A DNA stretch of 64,000 nucleotides. It comes from Warburgia ugandensis. Lineage: Eukaryota; Streptophyta; Magnoliopsida; Canellales; Canellaceae. Position numbers and translations under genes: made by a program. Shown piece after piece: positions 1 to 10,203 of the stretch (positions within the stretch are counted from its first letter, which is position 1; each line of letters opens with the position of its first letter). The DNA is taken from assembly GCA_035236585.1 (NCBI GenBank), contig CP141137.1, positions 41,872,057-41,936,056 on the forward strand, in the 5' to 3' direction. The notes below the pieces were generated by a model. It was not told where the DNA came from, ran no database searches, and saw only the letters and a program-made list of their open reading frames with translations.

Positions 1-1424
1 TCTACATTTTCATAGTAGTAATTGTTACTATGATCACTTTCATTAATTAAAGAAATAATGTACAATTAGTTTAGGGTGTAGAACCGATGATGACCAAAAA
101 TGAAGTCAAAACTGAGTAATTTAGTCATGGTCCTTCAAGCTAGAATCAAAATCCAGAAAGGTTCAATTTCAATCCTATTAAATACTTTATGGCACCATTC
201 CAATTCTGGGTGGAACTGAATTAGAACCAAACCATTGACATCCCTATTGGGTCTCTTTTCTTTAGCCACCTTGTGATCATCTTTTGGCCATTTGACTGTG
301 GACTCACCTCAGTGACCTTATTGACATCTCTGCGTTTCATATTTTATCATGTAAGAAGGCTCTAAAGAACCTTGACACGGTTGTGTTCCCACCATGTCTC
401 TTTGATGAATGTCGGAGATAACACCAAATGGTACTGGTGCTCTAATAGGACGTGTCATCATTGCAACCGCCACCTTTAGATCATTGCAGGGGCCCCACAT
501 CTAATTATCTAAAGGTGCATTCGATTAAATTGGTACAATCATAATATGGGATTAGAACTTGCCTATGGAACAAACGGCTTTGTAGTCCACAGAACTTAAC
601 AATTCCTTCGTAATGAAAGCATTACATTGCAGCAAGCTCTTTTCATTTAATTTAATTTAAGTTCCGAGGTGAAATCTACACCACACGCACCCGTATGGAG
701 TGGACCTATCATCCCACCAGTACAAAAGGGAGAAGTGCCTCGTGCTGCCACCAGAAGGGCTTAGAAGGCGGGCTCCATATATGCTACCATGCGAACACAA
801 TATCTTGACTGGTCAAAGCAGCCGACTGAATTGGCATTTGGTGGCAAACGACCCAACAAAAGGAATGACTGATCCAGATTCGGGCACTCAGCATAGTTGG
901 TTAAGGGCCATGTGTTGTGAATGAGGACCGGGAATTGTAAGAAGGAGAAAAGGGACGGAAGACGACTATCCGGGCCCTTTACTAGGAGGGCACCCTTCAA
1001 GTGACCTTCTAAGCAAAGATAATGGCCCCAGAAAGACATTAAGTCCGACATCATTATCGAACACGGATATCTGGTTATGATCACCACAGATCCAAAAATC
1101 TTGTTCAATTTTGAATCTTTACATTCAAAATCTCACATAAGTTACTTTAGTTTCCACGAATAGCTCGCAGTGCAGCCATAAGTTATAACTCACATTTTCA
1201 AGCCAATGGAACAGGGTAACACCTCAGCCGGAAACTTTCATTCATTTCACAATGGTATTGAGATGTAGCACAGTTCAAGGATTCTACTAAGAACAATCAT
1301 ATGAATATACTGGATACCAAGTCGTAGTGATATAAAGTCATAATTCTATGGGATACATACAGGAGTGATGTCTCTATGTACACATCTTTGCAGGTGATCA
1401 AAGATGGGTTTCGGTACCCAAAGT
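1..1424. other. 3' flank of the ML-domain gene, no gene recognised
   Basis: This stretch lies downstream of the stop codon of the minus-strand ML-domain gene. The part next to position 1424 probably holds its 3' untranslated region, but I see no convincing polyadenylation site. Short open frames exist at 318-500 (minus), 700-924 (plus) and 761-1108 (minus). The last two overlap on opposite strands and none has a motif I recognise. Base composition at 670-1000 is more GC-rich than the transposon-filled remainder, so an unrecognised exon or old low-copy sequence is possible. Confidence 0.4.
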
Positions 1425-4400
1425 TCACATATCGGCAACTGATGAACCCAACTTGATGCTGAAAGAAAAGCTAATGCATGTCATCTCATTCCCATTTCCG
1501 TCTTTTACCTTCATCTTAAGCGTATATGTGCCCTGTACACAGGGAAAACTAACTGTCAGAAGTACTGCTTCCGAAATCGGGAAAATAACACATTCACAAG
1601 TCTAGAGCGGGAAGAATCTCAAAATTGCAACATTTTCTAATGAAGCCAGATGAAATGAAAACTCTGCAACATCTGCCTGATTCCACACCCAGAAGTGTTT
1701 CCTTACATGGGCGGTTGAAAACATAAGAGAAGATTCACTTACAGGTGGAGTTAGTCCTGGTAAACTTTGGCTGTGAGAAAGCACAAAATTGCCAATTGAA
1801 ACTGGGCAGGGTGTCTCTGTGCATAGATCATGGGACTCGGAGTGAATTTGCACCCCCCATATTGAAACGTCAATATCCACTTTTCCTCCAGAGAGTGCTT
1901 TGTCTGTATCATAAGAAATTTCAATTTAGACAACAGTTCCCAAAAGCTTTCAGCTAAAGGGGCTCTCCATGTTTTGTAATTCCATTTAGTCATATAACTT
2001 ATCTTCCATAGACCCATGCAGTAGCCACCAACTGCAACTTATAGCAGCTAACATCATTCTACACTAAGCCCAAATTCGTGAATCAAGATGATGGTACATG
2101 CTTTGAAGGTATTATACACCAAAGCATAAAGATGGAATTTATTAGCTGGAAAGTCTATAAAACACAGTCAGAAAACACAAAAAATTTAATACCACAGAGA
2201 ATTAGGATGACTCGCAAAAATGAGATTGAAGTCAACATTCTTAGACCCATGCAGCAGCCACCAACTGCAACTTATAGCAGCTAACATCATTCTACACAGC
2301 CCAAATTCGTGAATCAAGATGATGGCAAATGCTTATACACCAAAGCATAAGGATGGAATTTATTAGCTGGAAACTCTATAAAACGCAGTCAGAAAACACA
2401 AAAAATTTAATACCACAGAGAATTAGGATGACTAGCAAAAATGAGATTGAAGCCAACATTCTTAGAGTTCAGTGGCAATATGAACTGTTGGCACGTGTCA
2501 ACAGAAAGCTAATGCAATGCTCGAAACCAATTCTTGCATATGCTCCAAGAAAATACACTGGTTCAAACAAATTACTGAAAAAAAAGCAATATTACATTAA
2601 TCAGTATGCAAAACAGGCACATTTTCCTTGTATGTTTTAAAACCTAATACAAAAATGATAAGGATGAGATATGCATATGCTGGATATCAAAAGACAACCT
2701 TGTATTCAAGTACGTCCTTCTATCCATAAAGTTAAATCATTTTGTCACCGAGTCGAGACATCAGTCCTTAATTAACTTGCAGACTTGACTGCATAATGCA
2801 AGTCTTGGGTCTAAGTTTCCATAATGCTGCATAAAGGATTTACAGAAACAAAGGTAATTTTTTTTCAATTTTTTTAAAATTAGACAGGCACACCTGCACA
2901 CACAGCATCAGACCCTAGTTACCAGGGTGAGAGACTCCTTGTGCCACTGCACTGTATCCTTTTTCAATCTAAATCAGATCTCCTTATAATGCAGGAAGGT
3001 AAAGCTGAAAACGGTCTTTTGCATTGGATTCAGTGTAACTTGATACTATGACATCCATTCTCACTCCATTCTTGAGTTAAACATAAAGACATAACTTTAT
3101 ACAGAAAGAGGCAATAATATGAAATATAATGCAAAATATAACATTCAATTCAAGCGGACAGTCCAATCTGCCAATTTACTGGTACTACATTTAGTGATGT
3201 GCCAGACTTTTCCAATGCCAGAAAGTGCACAACTTGCAGAACAATCCTAGCTACAGTAGCCTATCTAATAGGAGACTTTGGCCAGAGGTCTTAATCACAG
3301 AATACAACCTTTGTGATTGGAAGATAGACACGAAGGCCTTCAAGAAAGAACTGTATCTATAGACTCAATCTCTGAAATAGGGTTAGCCATTTCGGGGCAA
3401 GTTATCAAGCCAAAACCACTGATTTTGGTTCAGTAACAAATTATTGGTGCTGACTGTGCCACACCAACCAGACTAGGTGGTCCTGACAAAAATGCTGCAT
3501 CTACCACGTTAACCATTAGAAAATAAACCCCAGCCAACACTGCATGCATTACACGTGCTAGAACCATGTAAATCAAAGTCTCCTAGGCAGGCAATATTTC
3601 TGTACAAAGCTAATGTTGCTTAAAATAGTCCAAGGTGGCTTCTTAGCTTAAAGTAGTTCCATTTACAATGATAACGCAATGTTTCATCTGCCTCTGTTGA
3701 TTGGTTCCATACAGTTCCAAAATATCCATCTTTTTATAAACCTTCAAGTAGTAGACACCTAACGGTAGGCTCCTTGTTACTAAAGAATATGTTAATTCTG
3801 TTGCATAGTTGGCCTGAGGAACTCGTTTGATAAGGCATTGAGGAGGCATGGAAATTGAACAGCACAAGATTCAGAATTAAAAAGTTAAACTCTAGCCAAA
3901 CATGTATAGCGTATGAAATTACCGGTAGAAGCAACTATGCTGAAAGTAGCATCTTTGCCACTGACAACTTGATTGGGACTTATATCAATCCGGTTGACCT
4001 TAACCTTGTAATCGGCTTTCTTATCTGCAATCAGCAAAGAAAACCCACAAAAGAATCAGCAACAGATACATCAATAAGACAGCTATCAAAAGTAATCTCG
4101 TATAATTCATATCAAGTGATCCTGTTTTGTACCGGGATAGCTATTCTAAGCTTTGACTTGTTCGTTATTAAAAAACATGATTTGAGCAAAGACCTCTGAA
4201 ACTTTTCTAGAAAAATGCTCTCCCCCGATATATGTTAATCTGGGGAAAAGCCTATTCACGGTATAAGTATTTCCATGCCAAACAACCCAAGTAGGCTTTC
4301 TAAACGAAACAAATAAATTCATAAGTTCTTTCCAGACCTAAAAGTACCGGTTGACGATTTTGTATCGGTCCTAGGGCTCAAATAGCAGAAGAGAAGATCA

Positions 4401-4617
4401 CGACCCATGGACAACTCCATCGATGGACTGTTATTTACATGCAAAACAGGCCCTTAATGAATCGATGCAGAAAAAAGGAAAACTAAAGGGGGTAAAGGAA
4501 AGAAGAAGATTACTGACCGCAGTAGTGGAAACGGGTAGCTCGCATGAGAGAAGGAAGGTGAAGAAAAGCAATGAGAAAGAGGACAGGGAATCCAAGCTTC
4601 AACGAATTTCCCGCCAT
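1425..4617 (-). CDS. ML-domain (MD-2-related lipid-recognition) secreted protein, four exons
   Basis: Spliced minus-strand gene. Exons are 4617-4518, 4024-3923, 1903-1743 and 1532-1425. Every intron is GT-AG and the phases agree (1, 1, 0), giving 156 codons plus TGA. The ATG has G at -3 and +4 and precedes a hydrophobic signal peptide (about residues 9-22, core PVLFLIAFLHLPSL). The mature part begins near HYCDKKADY. Family hallmarks follow: GVQIHSESHDLC (about 84-95), PCPVSIGNF (99-107), LPGLTPPGTYTLKM (115-128) and MTCISFSFSIK (138-148). Cysteines at 33, 95, 100 and 140 fit the disulfides of the ML fold. Plant ML proteins are secreted or vacuolar proteins thought to bind membrane lipids or sterols; some act in root growth and salt responses. 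The length is normal for the family. Introns of 493, 2019 and 210 bp separate the exons, which explains why no single open frame shows the gene. Function is inferred from the family; expression is not shown. Confidence 0.92.
2011..2466. repeat. Two-copy tandem duplication (~230 bp) inside intron 2
   Basis: Copy 1 is 2011-2243 and copy 2 is 2244-2466. Both begin GACCCATGCAG and end in CAACATTCTTAGA. Copy 2 lacks about ten bases around the equivalent of 2095-2105 and otherwise differs at scattered sites. The duplication is wholly intronic and breaks no splice site. The weak open frames seen in each copy are by-products of the repeat. Confidence 0.9.
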
Positions 4618-5344
4618 GGCAGATCTGAGTAGTGGAAGGACGAAGAGATTGAGATTGTTGAGGCAGAGAGAATTTAGCTGTTTTCTTTTTCTAGGGTATG
4701 TTGGGTTCGGTGAAGAAAGGACAGGAGCAAGGAAGGCCGGGTGTTACAAGTCTCTCTCTCTTTCTAGGCTATAAACTAGATGCCGCAGGCCCGCCGAGGT
4801 TTCTTTCCCTAATTTTGCATCTTTGCTTGAGAGGACGAAAGATCGGAAAAGAAAAACAATAAATAAATAAATAAAGACCTTTCTTTAAAGGATAAGCAAT
4901 CCAAAAATTTAGTTTTTCCGCATTTCTAAATCGTAATCCTTGGATTTAGTTATCGATAATAGGGAAGGGATAGCCTTCTCTTAGTTTGCAGCCTTAAGCG
5001 TTTGGAAAATGCAGAGAAAAAGGGTAATGAAATGGGAGAGTTTCAAATTTTCGATATCGACGATGGATGAAGAAGATATTTGATCTTAACTCAATGTGTT
5101 TGGATGTTGTAGATCTTGAAGGAATAGACGGCTTGAGTCCTTAACAAAAGAACATCTTAGATCATGTAAGCAAGACATCTTAGATCTCATTGATGGACAT
5201 TTAGGATTTAAAGAGAATGGACATCTTAGATGGACGTTTTAGATTTTTAGATTTTTCCATGCAAGATGTCTCATAGTCTACTCAAAGTATTCCTAATTCT
5301 ACATGATCTACACGTGTTAAAAAATGCTTTCTTTGGTCAAAGTG
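4618..5344. other. 5' flank and probable 5' UTR/promoter side of the ML gene
   Basis: Immediately upstream of the ATG, the minus strand is pyrimidine-rich, with CTCTCT-type tracts near 4665-4685 and a GAGAGAGAGA tract at about 4750-4765. Such tracts are common in plant 5' UTRs and core promoters. I cannot place a TATA box or start site. Beyond about 5000 the sequence becomes AT-rich and shows several near-repeats of an ACATCTTAGAT motif (5150-5240). No gene is seen. Confidence 0.4.
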
Positions 5345-6038
5345 TGTTGACTAATTAAGATTCCAAATCAGTCAAGATTAAGCAAAAAAACTTGTAAAGG
5401 AAGTTAGGGAGTTTAGAAACTTGCTGATTTGTAATATATGTGTATAGACATTGATTAAATGTGTTTAGGCAACTACCCAATCATTAAAAAGTAATATTTC
5501 AAAAACACTCAAGTTTAGGGAACACATGTCAAAAAAGTATCTAAGTTTTAGAAGTTATTAATTAATCTAGGAAACTCTCATATTTAGAAAGTTACTTATA
5601 GTCTTGTAGATTGATTGTTTGGGAGGGTTGTTCCCATCTATTTATACCACTTTGTAGTTTGAACCAAGCATAGAGTATTTGACATTTTTTATTGAAGAAG
5701 TTAGATATTTAGTTCCTTTCTTTATGTGTTCTTTATCTCTTGGAGTGATCCTAAATTGGTGAGGCACCTAGTTATGTAGCTTTAAGTTGGTTATTCTTAT
5801 GTATCCTTAAAGTGGTGAGCTAGTTTTATCCATAGTTCTATATCTTGTGGGGTGATTAATATGTATCCAAGGAGGGATGATCTATTATTATACTTTTTGT
5901 ATTCCTGTATTTGTGATTGTTCTGTAGTATACATGGAGTGGTGAATTATTTTTAATTTAATCTATTATATTTTATTCTATTATGCATAATTTTTAATTTA
6001 ATCTATTATATTTTATGCTATCCAATTATCCAATATCA
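5345..6038 (+). repeat. Copia-like LTR (5' boundary approximate)
   Basis: The right end is fixed by a primer-binding-like site three bases downstream (TGGTATTAGAGC at 6042-6053, one change from the usual initiator-Met tRNA match). The segment has a TATA-like CTATTTATACC near 5636-5646 and an AT-rich tail with a ~30-bp internal direct repeat (about 5950-5980 and 5993-6024). The left edge is only a guess at a TGTTGAC start. No copia gag or pol follows: within about 50 bp the sequence becomes MULE coding DNA. This is therefore an LTR end without its element. Confidence 0.5.
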
Positions 6039-6041
6039 ATT

Positions 6042-6053
6042 TGGTATTAGAGC
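6042..6053 (+). other. Retrotransposon primer-binding site remnant
   Basis: TGGTATTAGAGC differs at one position from TGGTATCAGAGC, the initiator-methionine tRNA complement used by most plant copia and many gypsy elements. It lies just 3' of the LTR ending at 6038. Confidence 0.6.
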
Positions 6054-6180
6054 TTAAAGTTGCGATGGCATTTTGAGCATGGTCTATGTAGTTGCATATT
6101 CAACAAAAGATTTCAAAGAAGTCATATTTAAAAGGAATCAAAGAAATAAAGTTAAAGTAGCATGTGGAGCTAAGGGTTGA

Positions 6181-6248
6181 CAATGGAGGATATATTTGTC
6201 CAATGACGAAAAATTGATTAGTTCTAAGTGAGCACACTTGGGTCAAGT
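6181..6248 (+). repeat. 68-bp direct repeat, left copy (MULE coding sequence)
   Basis: Matches 8430-8497 with 4 differences in 68 bases. It encodes part of the MULE N-terminal region (QWRIYLSNDEKLISSK) and lies directly left of the inserted LTR fragment. Confidence 0.93.
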
Positions 6249-8429
6249 GTTGATGTTTAACCGCAAGTGCACAGGTTATTGTGGTGTAGCTTATGCAAGT
6301 ACGGGTTGATCCCACGGAGACTTGATTTAAAAAGTGAGAATTTCAATAAAATTTATTATCTAAAATTAAAAATAAATCACTCAAAATTACTGAAATTATT
6401 GAAATGATAATCAAAGTTCATATCTAATCAACTTCTCAAAATTACAGAATTTCCAGTTCCTAAATAAAACCAATAAAATTAAATAACAAAAAAAAAAAAC
6501 TACTTCCCTAGATTAATCACTATCAAAATCTTCAAATGTGATGTTCTAAGAGATGATCAGTCTTCATATATATGTCTTCAGCACGTCCTTAATTAGAGAT
6601 CCACTGGTCAGATTTGTTAGATTCATCAAAATCATAGAGATCTGGTCTAAATTGTAATTTTTAGATTTGGACGGCTCATATTGATTTATGGATTTCAGAT
6701 CGAAGATCAGAAACGTCAATTAGATTTAGGGAAGTGCTTTTCTTGCGTATTCTTGATGAACCAGCGTCTATATATAGATGTAGGAGGATTTGTTTGGGAA
6801 GTAATAAGCCCCTTTCACATCTCTTCATCTGCAAAGAATTCTCGATGTGAAAACACATAGACAAAGGGCTAATCAAATTAAAATATAAAATTAATTTAAA
6901 ATCCACTAAGAAATGAAGGAGAAATTGAAGATTTTTTGTTTGATTAAGGCTAACTCATTGCTTGGGTTAGACCTTTATTGATCGAGTTGGATTAAGCTGT
7001 TCTTGGATAAGTAGAATATGGATAAAACATAACAGGAATAGTTAGGGACACAGATGTAATTATTGAAAAAGGATAGAAATGTAATTGATTTTAAAGGGAG
7101 AAGGGAAAAATAGTAATTAAACAAAAAAAATCTGGTTTTTAAGAAAAAATAGACGAAAACCCGATGAAGAAGAGAGAGCCGGAGGAGGGAGAAGAGGAAG
7201 CTGGAGGAGAAGGGGGAAAGGGAGAGGAGGAGAGGAAAGGAAGAGGGAGGAGATGGGAGAAAACCTGATTTGGGTTTTCTTCCTCTAGAGAAGAGAGGAG
7301 GGGAAAAGGTGGAAAACTCATTTCGGGTTTCTGTCTTTGGACCGTTTGACGACGATACCTGGGACGAACGACGACAGAGAGCACCTTGGTTGGAAGTCGG
7401 TGAAGGGAGCTGGGCACTTGATCTAAACGGTTTGTTTGCCTATCTGGTTGTGCTATGTGGAAGCAGAGCTGTACAGATGAAAAGGGAGCAAAGCCGGTGA
7501 TTGGAGAACTAGACCAATGGAAGGTGACAACCAGGCCTAACAGATAATGGATTTGCATGGCCGGTGATGGAGGGGACGGTGATGAACAAAGGAGCACTAG
7601 AGAGAGAGAGAGAGAGAGTGGTTGAGGAGGAGAACGATGCGGTGAAGGGAAGAAGAGAACTTGGGAGAGAATAGAGGAGATGGGAGAAGAAGAGAAGAGA
7701 GAATGGGAAGAGGTGAAGAAATGAGAGAGGAGAAGAAGAGAACGTGAGAGGAGAGTTGTGAGAGATAGGAGAAGAGAGGAGAGAATGGAGAGAGGAGAAG
7801 AAGAAAAGAGAGAATGGCAAGAGGGAGAGAACGTGAGAGTAGAGGAGAGAAGAGGAAGGTGGTGGAGATAAGAGGAAGTAGGGAGAAAGTTGTGCATGAG
7901 ATAGAAAGTGAGTAGAAGAGAGGAGAAAAGGGGAAATAGAACGTGGGATAGAATGGGAAAGGAAAGAGAGTGGGGGAGAGAGGGTTGCCTTGTACAGTCT
8001 AAGGAAGGGTTTGAAAAGAGAAGGGGAAGTTTTCCCTTAAGAATGTGAATGCTGCCTTCCTTCAACCTCTAAAAGCTTTTCACGTGCTTTCTAACTTAGT
8101 TTCCTCCATGGAGACTTCCAACTAAGGCCACTTTCCAAATCTCTTCCATATCTTCCTTTAACACAAAGTTTCTTTTAATAGCTTGTTCCATCTACACTGT
8201 TAATCCTTGATGGATGATTTGTAATATTGATCCTTAATCTTAGCCATCCATGCTTCATTTGGTTTATCTGTAAAATAAAAGACCAAATTAGAATCATCTG
8301 AACCGTATATTAGTCATCTAATGAGCTCTAATGATCATCTAATCGTTGATTTTGAAAAGTTAAGGTTTGGATGGTCAATTGGAGCTAAATTCAAAATCAA
8401 AGTTAAGGTTAGATTATCTAATTGAATGC
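6248..8429 (-). repeat. Athila/Tat-like Ty3/gypsy LTR fragment inserted in the MULE
   Basis: The left end (6248-6325), read on the minus strand, has the GGGATCAACCC and GTGCACTTGCGG motifs that end the other Athila/Tat-like LTRs in this window, terminating in CATCAACA. A minus-strand TATATATAG sits at about 6766-6775. The middle (about 7150-8000) is strongly purine-rich on the plus strand, like the leader-side part of such LTRs. No gag, pol or PBS is visible, so it looks like a solo or truncated LTR. A normal 5-bp TSD is not seen; instead a 68-bp duplication of MULE sequence flanks it. The 308-codon minus-strand open frame at 7139-8065 is low-complexity and is not a gene. Confidence 0.65.
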
Positions 8430-8497
8430 CAATGGAGGATATATTTTTCCAATGACAAAAAATTGATTAGTTCTAAGTGAGTACACTTGGGTTAAGT
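8430..8497 (+). repeat. 68-bp direct repeat, right copy (MULE coding sequence)
   Basis: Second copy of 6181-6248. The MULE reading resumes from here into the NVKWLVEQ region. Confidence 0.93.
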
Positions 8498-8903
8498 CAC
8501 ATAATAATAGGAAAATTAATGTTAAATGGTTGGTAGAGCAAATTCTTGGACAAGTGAATGATTGAACCAACTTGGAAGTGTAGTCATTTGCAGTTTGACC
8601 TAAGAAAGAACTTTGAACTTGATGCCATAATCAACTAATGCTAGAGGGCCAAGAAGAGGGAATGATCCTAAAAGTAAAATTGAACTACAAGTGCAAAGGC
8701 CTATACCAGGTGGATATGCATATTTTCGTAGGTTATATGTATGTTTTGATGAGCTAGTTAGTGGATGGAGGGTGCATAGAATTTATTGTGCTAGATGGTT
8801 GTTTCCTAAAGTGAATTTGCAAGGGAATGTTGCTTTTTGCAATTGGTGGAGATGCCAATGAGAAAGCATATCCATTGGCATGGGTAGTTGTGGAGACAAA
8901 TAG

Positions 8904-9121
8904 TAGAGGCACTTGAACATAAAGGGCAGCCTCGGTGCACAAATCTCCCACCTATGCGGGGTTAGGGGAAGGGACGACCCACAATGGATAAAAGTAGGCA
9001 GCCTTACATTGCATTTTTGTAAGAGGCTAATTCCACGCATTGAACCTATGACCTCAAGGTCACATAACGACAACTTTTACCATTGCGCCAAGGCTCCCCT
9101 TCAATAGAGGCACTGGAACAT
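8904..9121 (+). mobile_element. Au-type SINE with 17-bp target-site duplication
   Basis: The SINE body is 8921-9104 (184 bp). It has the start AAAGGGCAGCCTCGGTGCAC, CTCCCACCTATGCGGGG, an internal AGCCTTACATTGCATTTTTG and the tail CGCCAAGGCTCCCCTTCAA. These match the plant Au SINE family, a tRNA-derived RNA-polymerase-III retroposon of about 180 bp. The box-B-like part is TTGAACCTATGACCTC. The TSD is TAGAGGCACTTGAACAT at 8904-8920 and the same with one change at 9105-9121. It sits inside MULE transposase coding sequence, which resumes on the right. Au SINEs encode no protein and rely on LINE enzymes. Confidence 0.93.
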
Positions 9122-10203
9122 AATTCCTCTAAAAGTTATTGCCTAATTTGAATGTCACTTCTACCAGCTTAGGTGTTAGAGCCATTATTGATAAGCATAA
9201 GGTATTTCTCTTAATAGGAACACTTAAGAATGTATTTTGGTGTTTCCCTTAATAGTCTTCACACTAATCATGGTTCACTTTTCATGCCTTATAAGAATTG
9301 ATTTACACTGTAAAGGAATTGATTTCATTAGCAAGCATAGGAATAGTGTTGGGCACATATATGGAAATTGGAAGAAGCGGAACCATAGAAACAACCTTAA
9401 GAAAAAGATCTGCAAGATTGAAAATACCACCACAATAAGAGCCTTTGAATATTGTGTGGTAAATGTAGAAGAACTGACTAAGAAGGCAATTTCAAGCACA
9501 ACAACCAAGCCAGTTCTGCAAGGATTTCATCTCCACAAGATAAAAATGTGATGCAATGGCCAACAACATGTCTAAGACATTCAACAACTACATCATTGAG
9601 GCAAGAAAGAAGTCACCAATTGATATGTTAGAAAGTATTAGAAGGAAAATCATGGGGATACTAATTAGAAAGAAGAGGAAGATAGATAACTTTCAAGGTA
9701 GGATATGCCTTAGATCATAGAAGAAGCTAGCCTCAAACAAGTCAAGGAGTTTCCAATATAATGTAATTTATAGTGGGCATGCAAACCATGAGGTGAAAGA
9801 AAATAGATGAAGTTACTCTCTTAATCTGTATAATAAGACATGTGTCTACATATCATGGGACCTTACAAAATCCCCTGCCGTTATGCCATTGCAGCTATTT
9901 AGGGTCTTCATGGAGTTGCTGATGACTATGTCTCATGGATTTTTGTAATTTGATATATGAAAAGCCTACTACAACTGCTAGATTAATCCATGCAGATGTA
10001 GCCATTTGTGAGAGCACTTGAATATGGATCTGGTGGTTCTTCCTATATAGAGAAAAAGTGCCAGGGAAGCTAGGGTGAAGAGGGTAAAAGACCCATTTGA
10101 AGAGACAAAATAGTCCCAAAGTAAACTTTTAAGATATGGTAGAATAATGACTTGTCAGTTTTGTTACTAAGAGGGGTATAACACGAAAGGTTGCCATAAC
10201 ACA

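Larger units (their letters stand above)
6091..10203 (+). pseudogene. MULE (Mutator-like) transposase, interrupted pseudogene
   Basis: Plus-strand remains of a MuDR-type transposase in family order, with stops and frameshifts throughout. The N-terminal DNA-binding part at 6091-6248 includes STKDFKEVIFKRNQ and QWRIYLSND. A second region at about 8500-8640 includes NVKWLVEQILGQVND. The catalytic domain start near 8790 reads VLDGCFLK (first catalytic Asp at 8794-8796), followed by AIGGDANEKAYPLAWVVVE (to about 8897). Later come MANNMSKTFNNYIIEARKK at about 9556, a SWIM-type finger remnant at 9840-9900 (WDLT, PCRYAIAAI), and a zinc knuckle at 10148-10200 (MTCQFC, GCHNT). The gene is split by an LTR fragment (6248-8429) and by a SINE (8921-9104). 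Terminal inverted repeats were not identified. It cannot encode active transposase as it stands. Confidence 0.85.

Noticed and set aside
318-500. 60-codon minus-strand frame
   Set aside because: Short, no motif recognised, no supporting neighbour exon found.
700-1108. Overlapping frames at 700-924 (plus) and 761-1108 (minus)
   Set aside because: Neither has recognisable motifs, splice context or a codon pattern that favours one strand. Noted as unassigned DNA only.
7139-8065. 308-codon open frame on the minus strand, the longest in the window
   Set aside because: It is Ser/Leu/Pro-rich low-complexity from a purine-rich tract in an LTR fragment, with no domain and with overlapping frames open on both strands.
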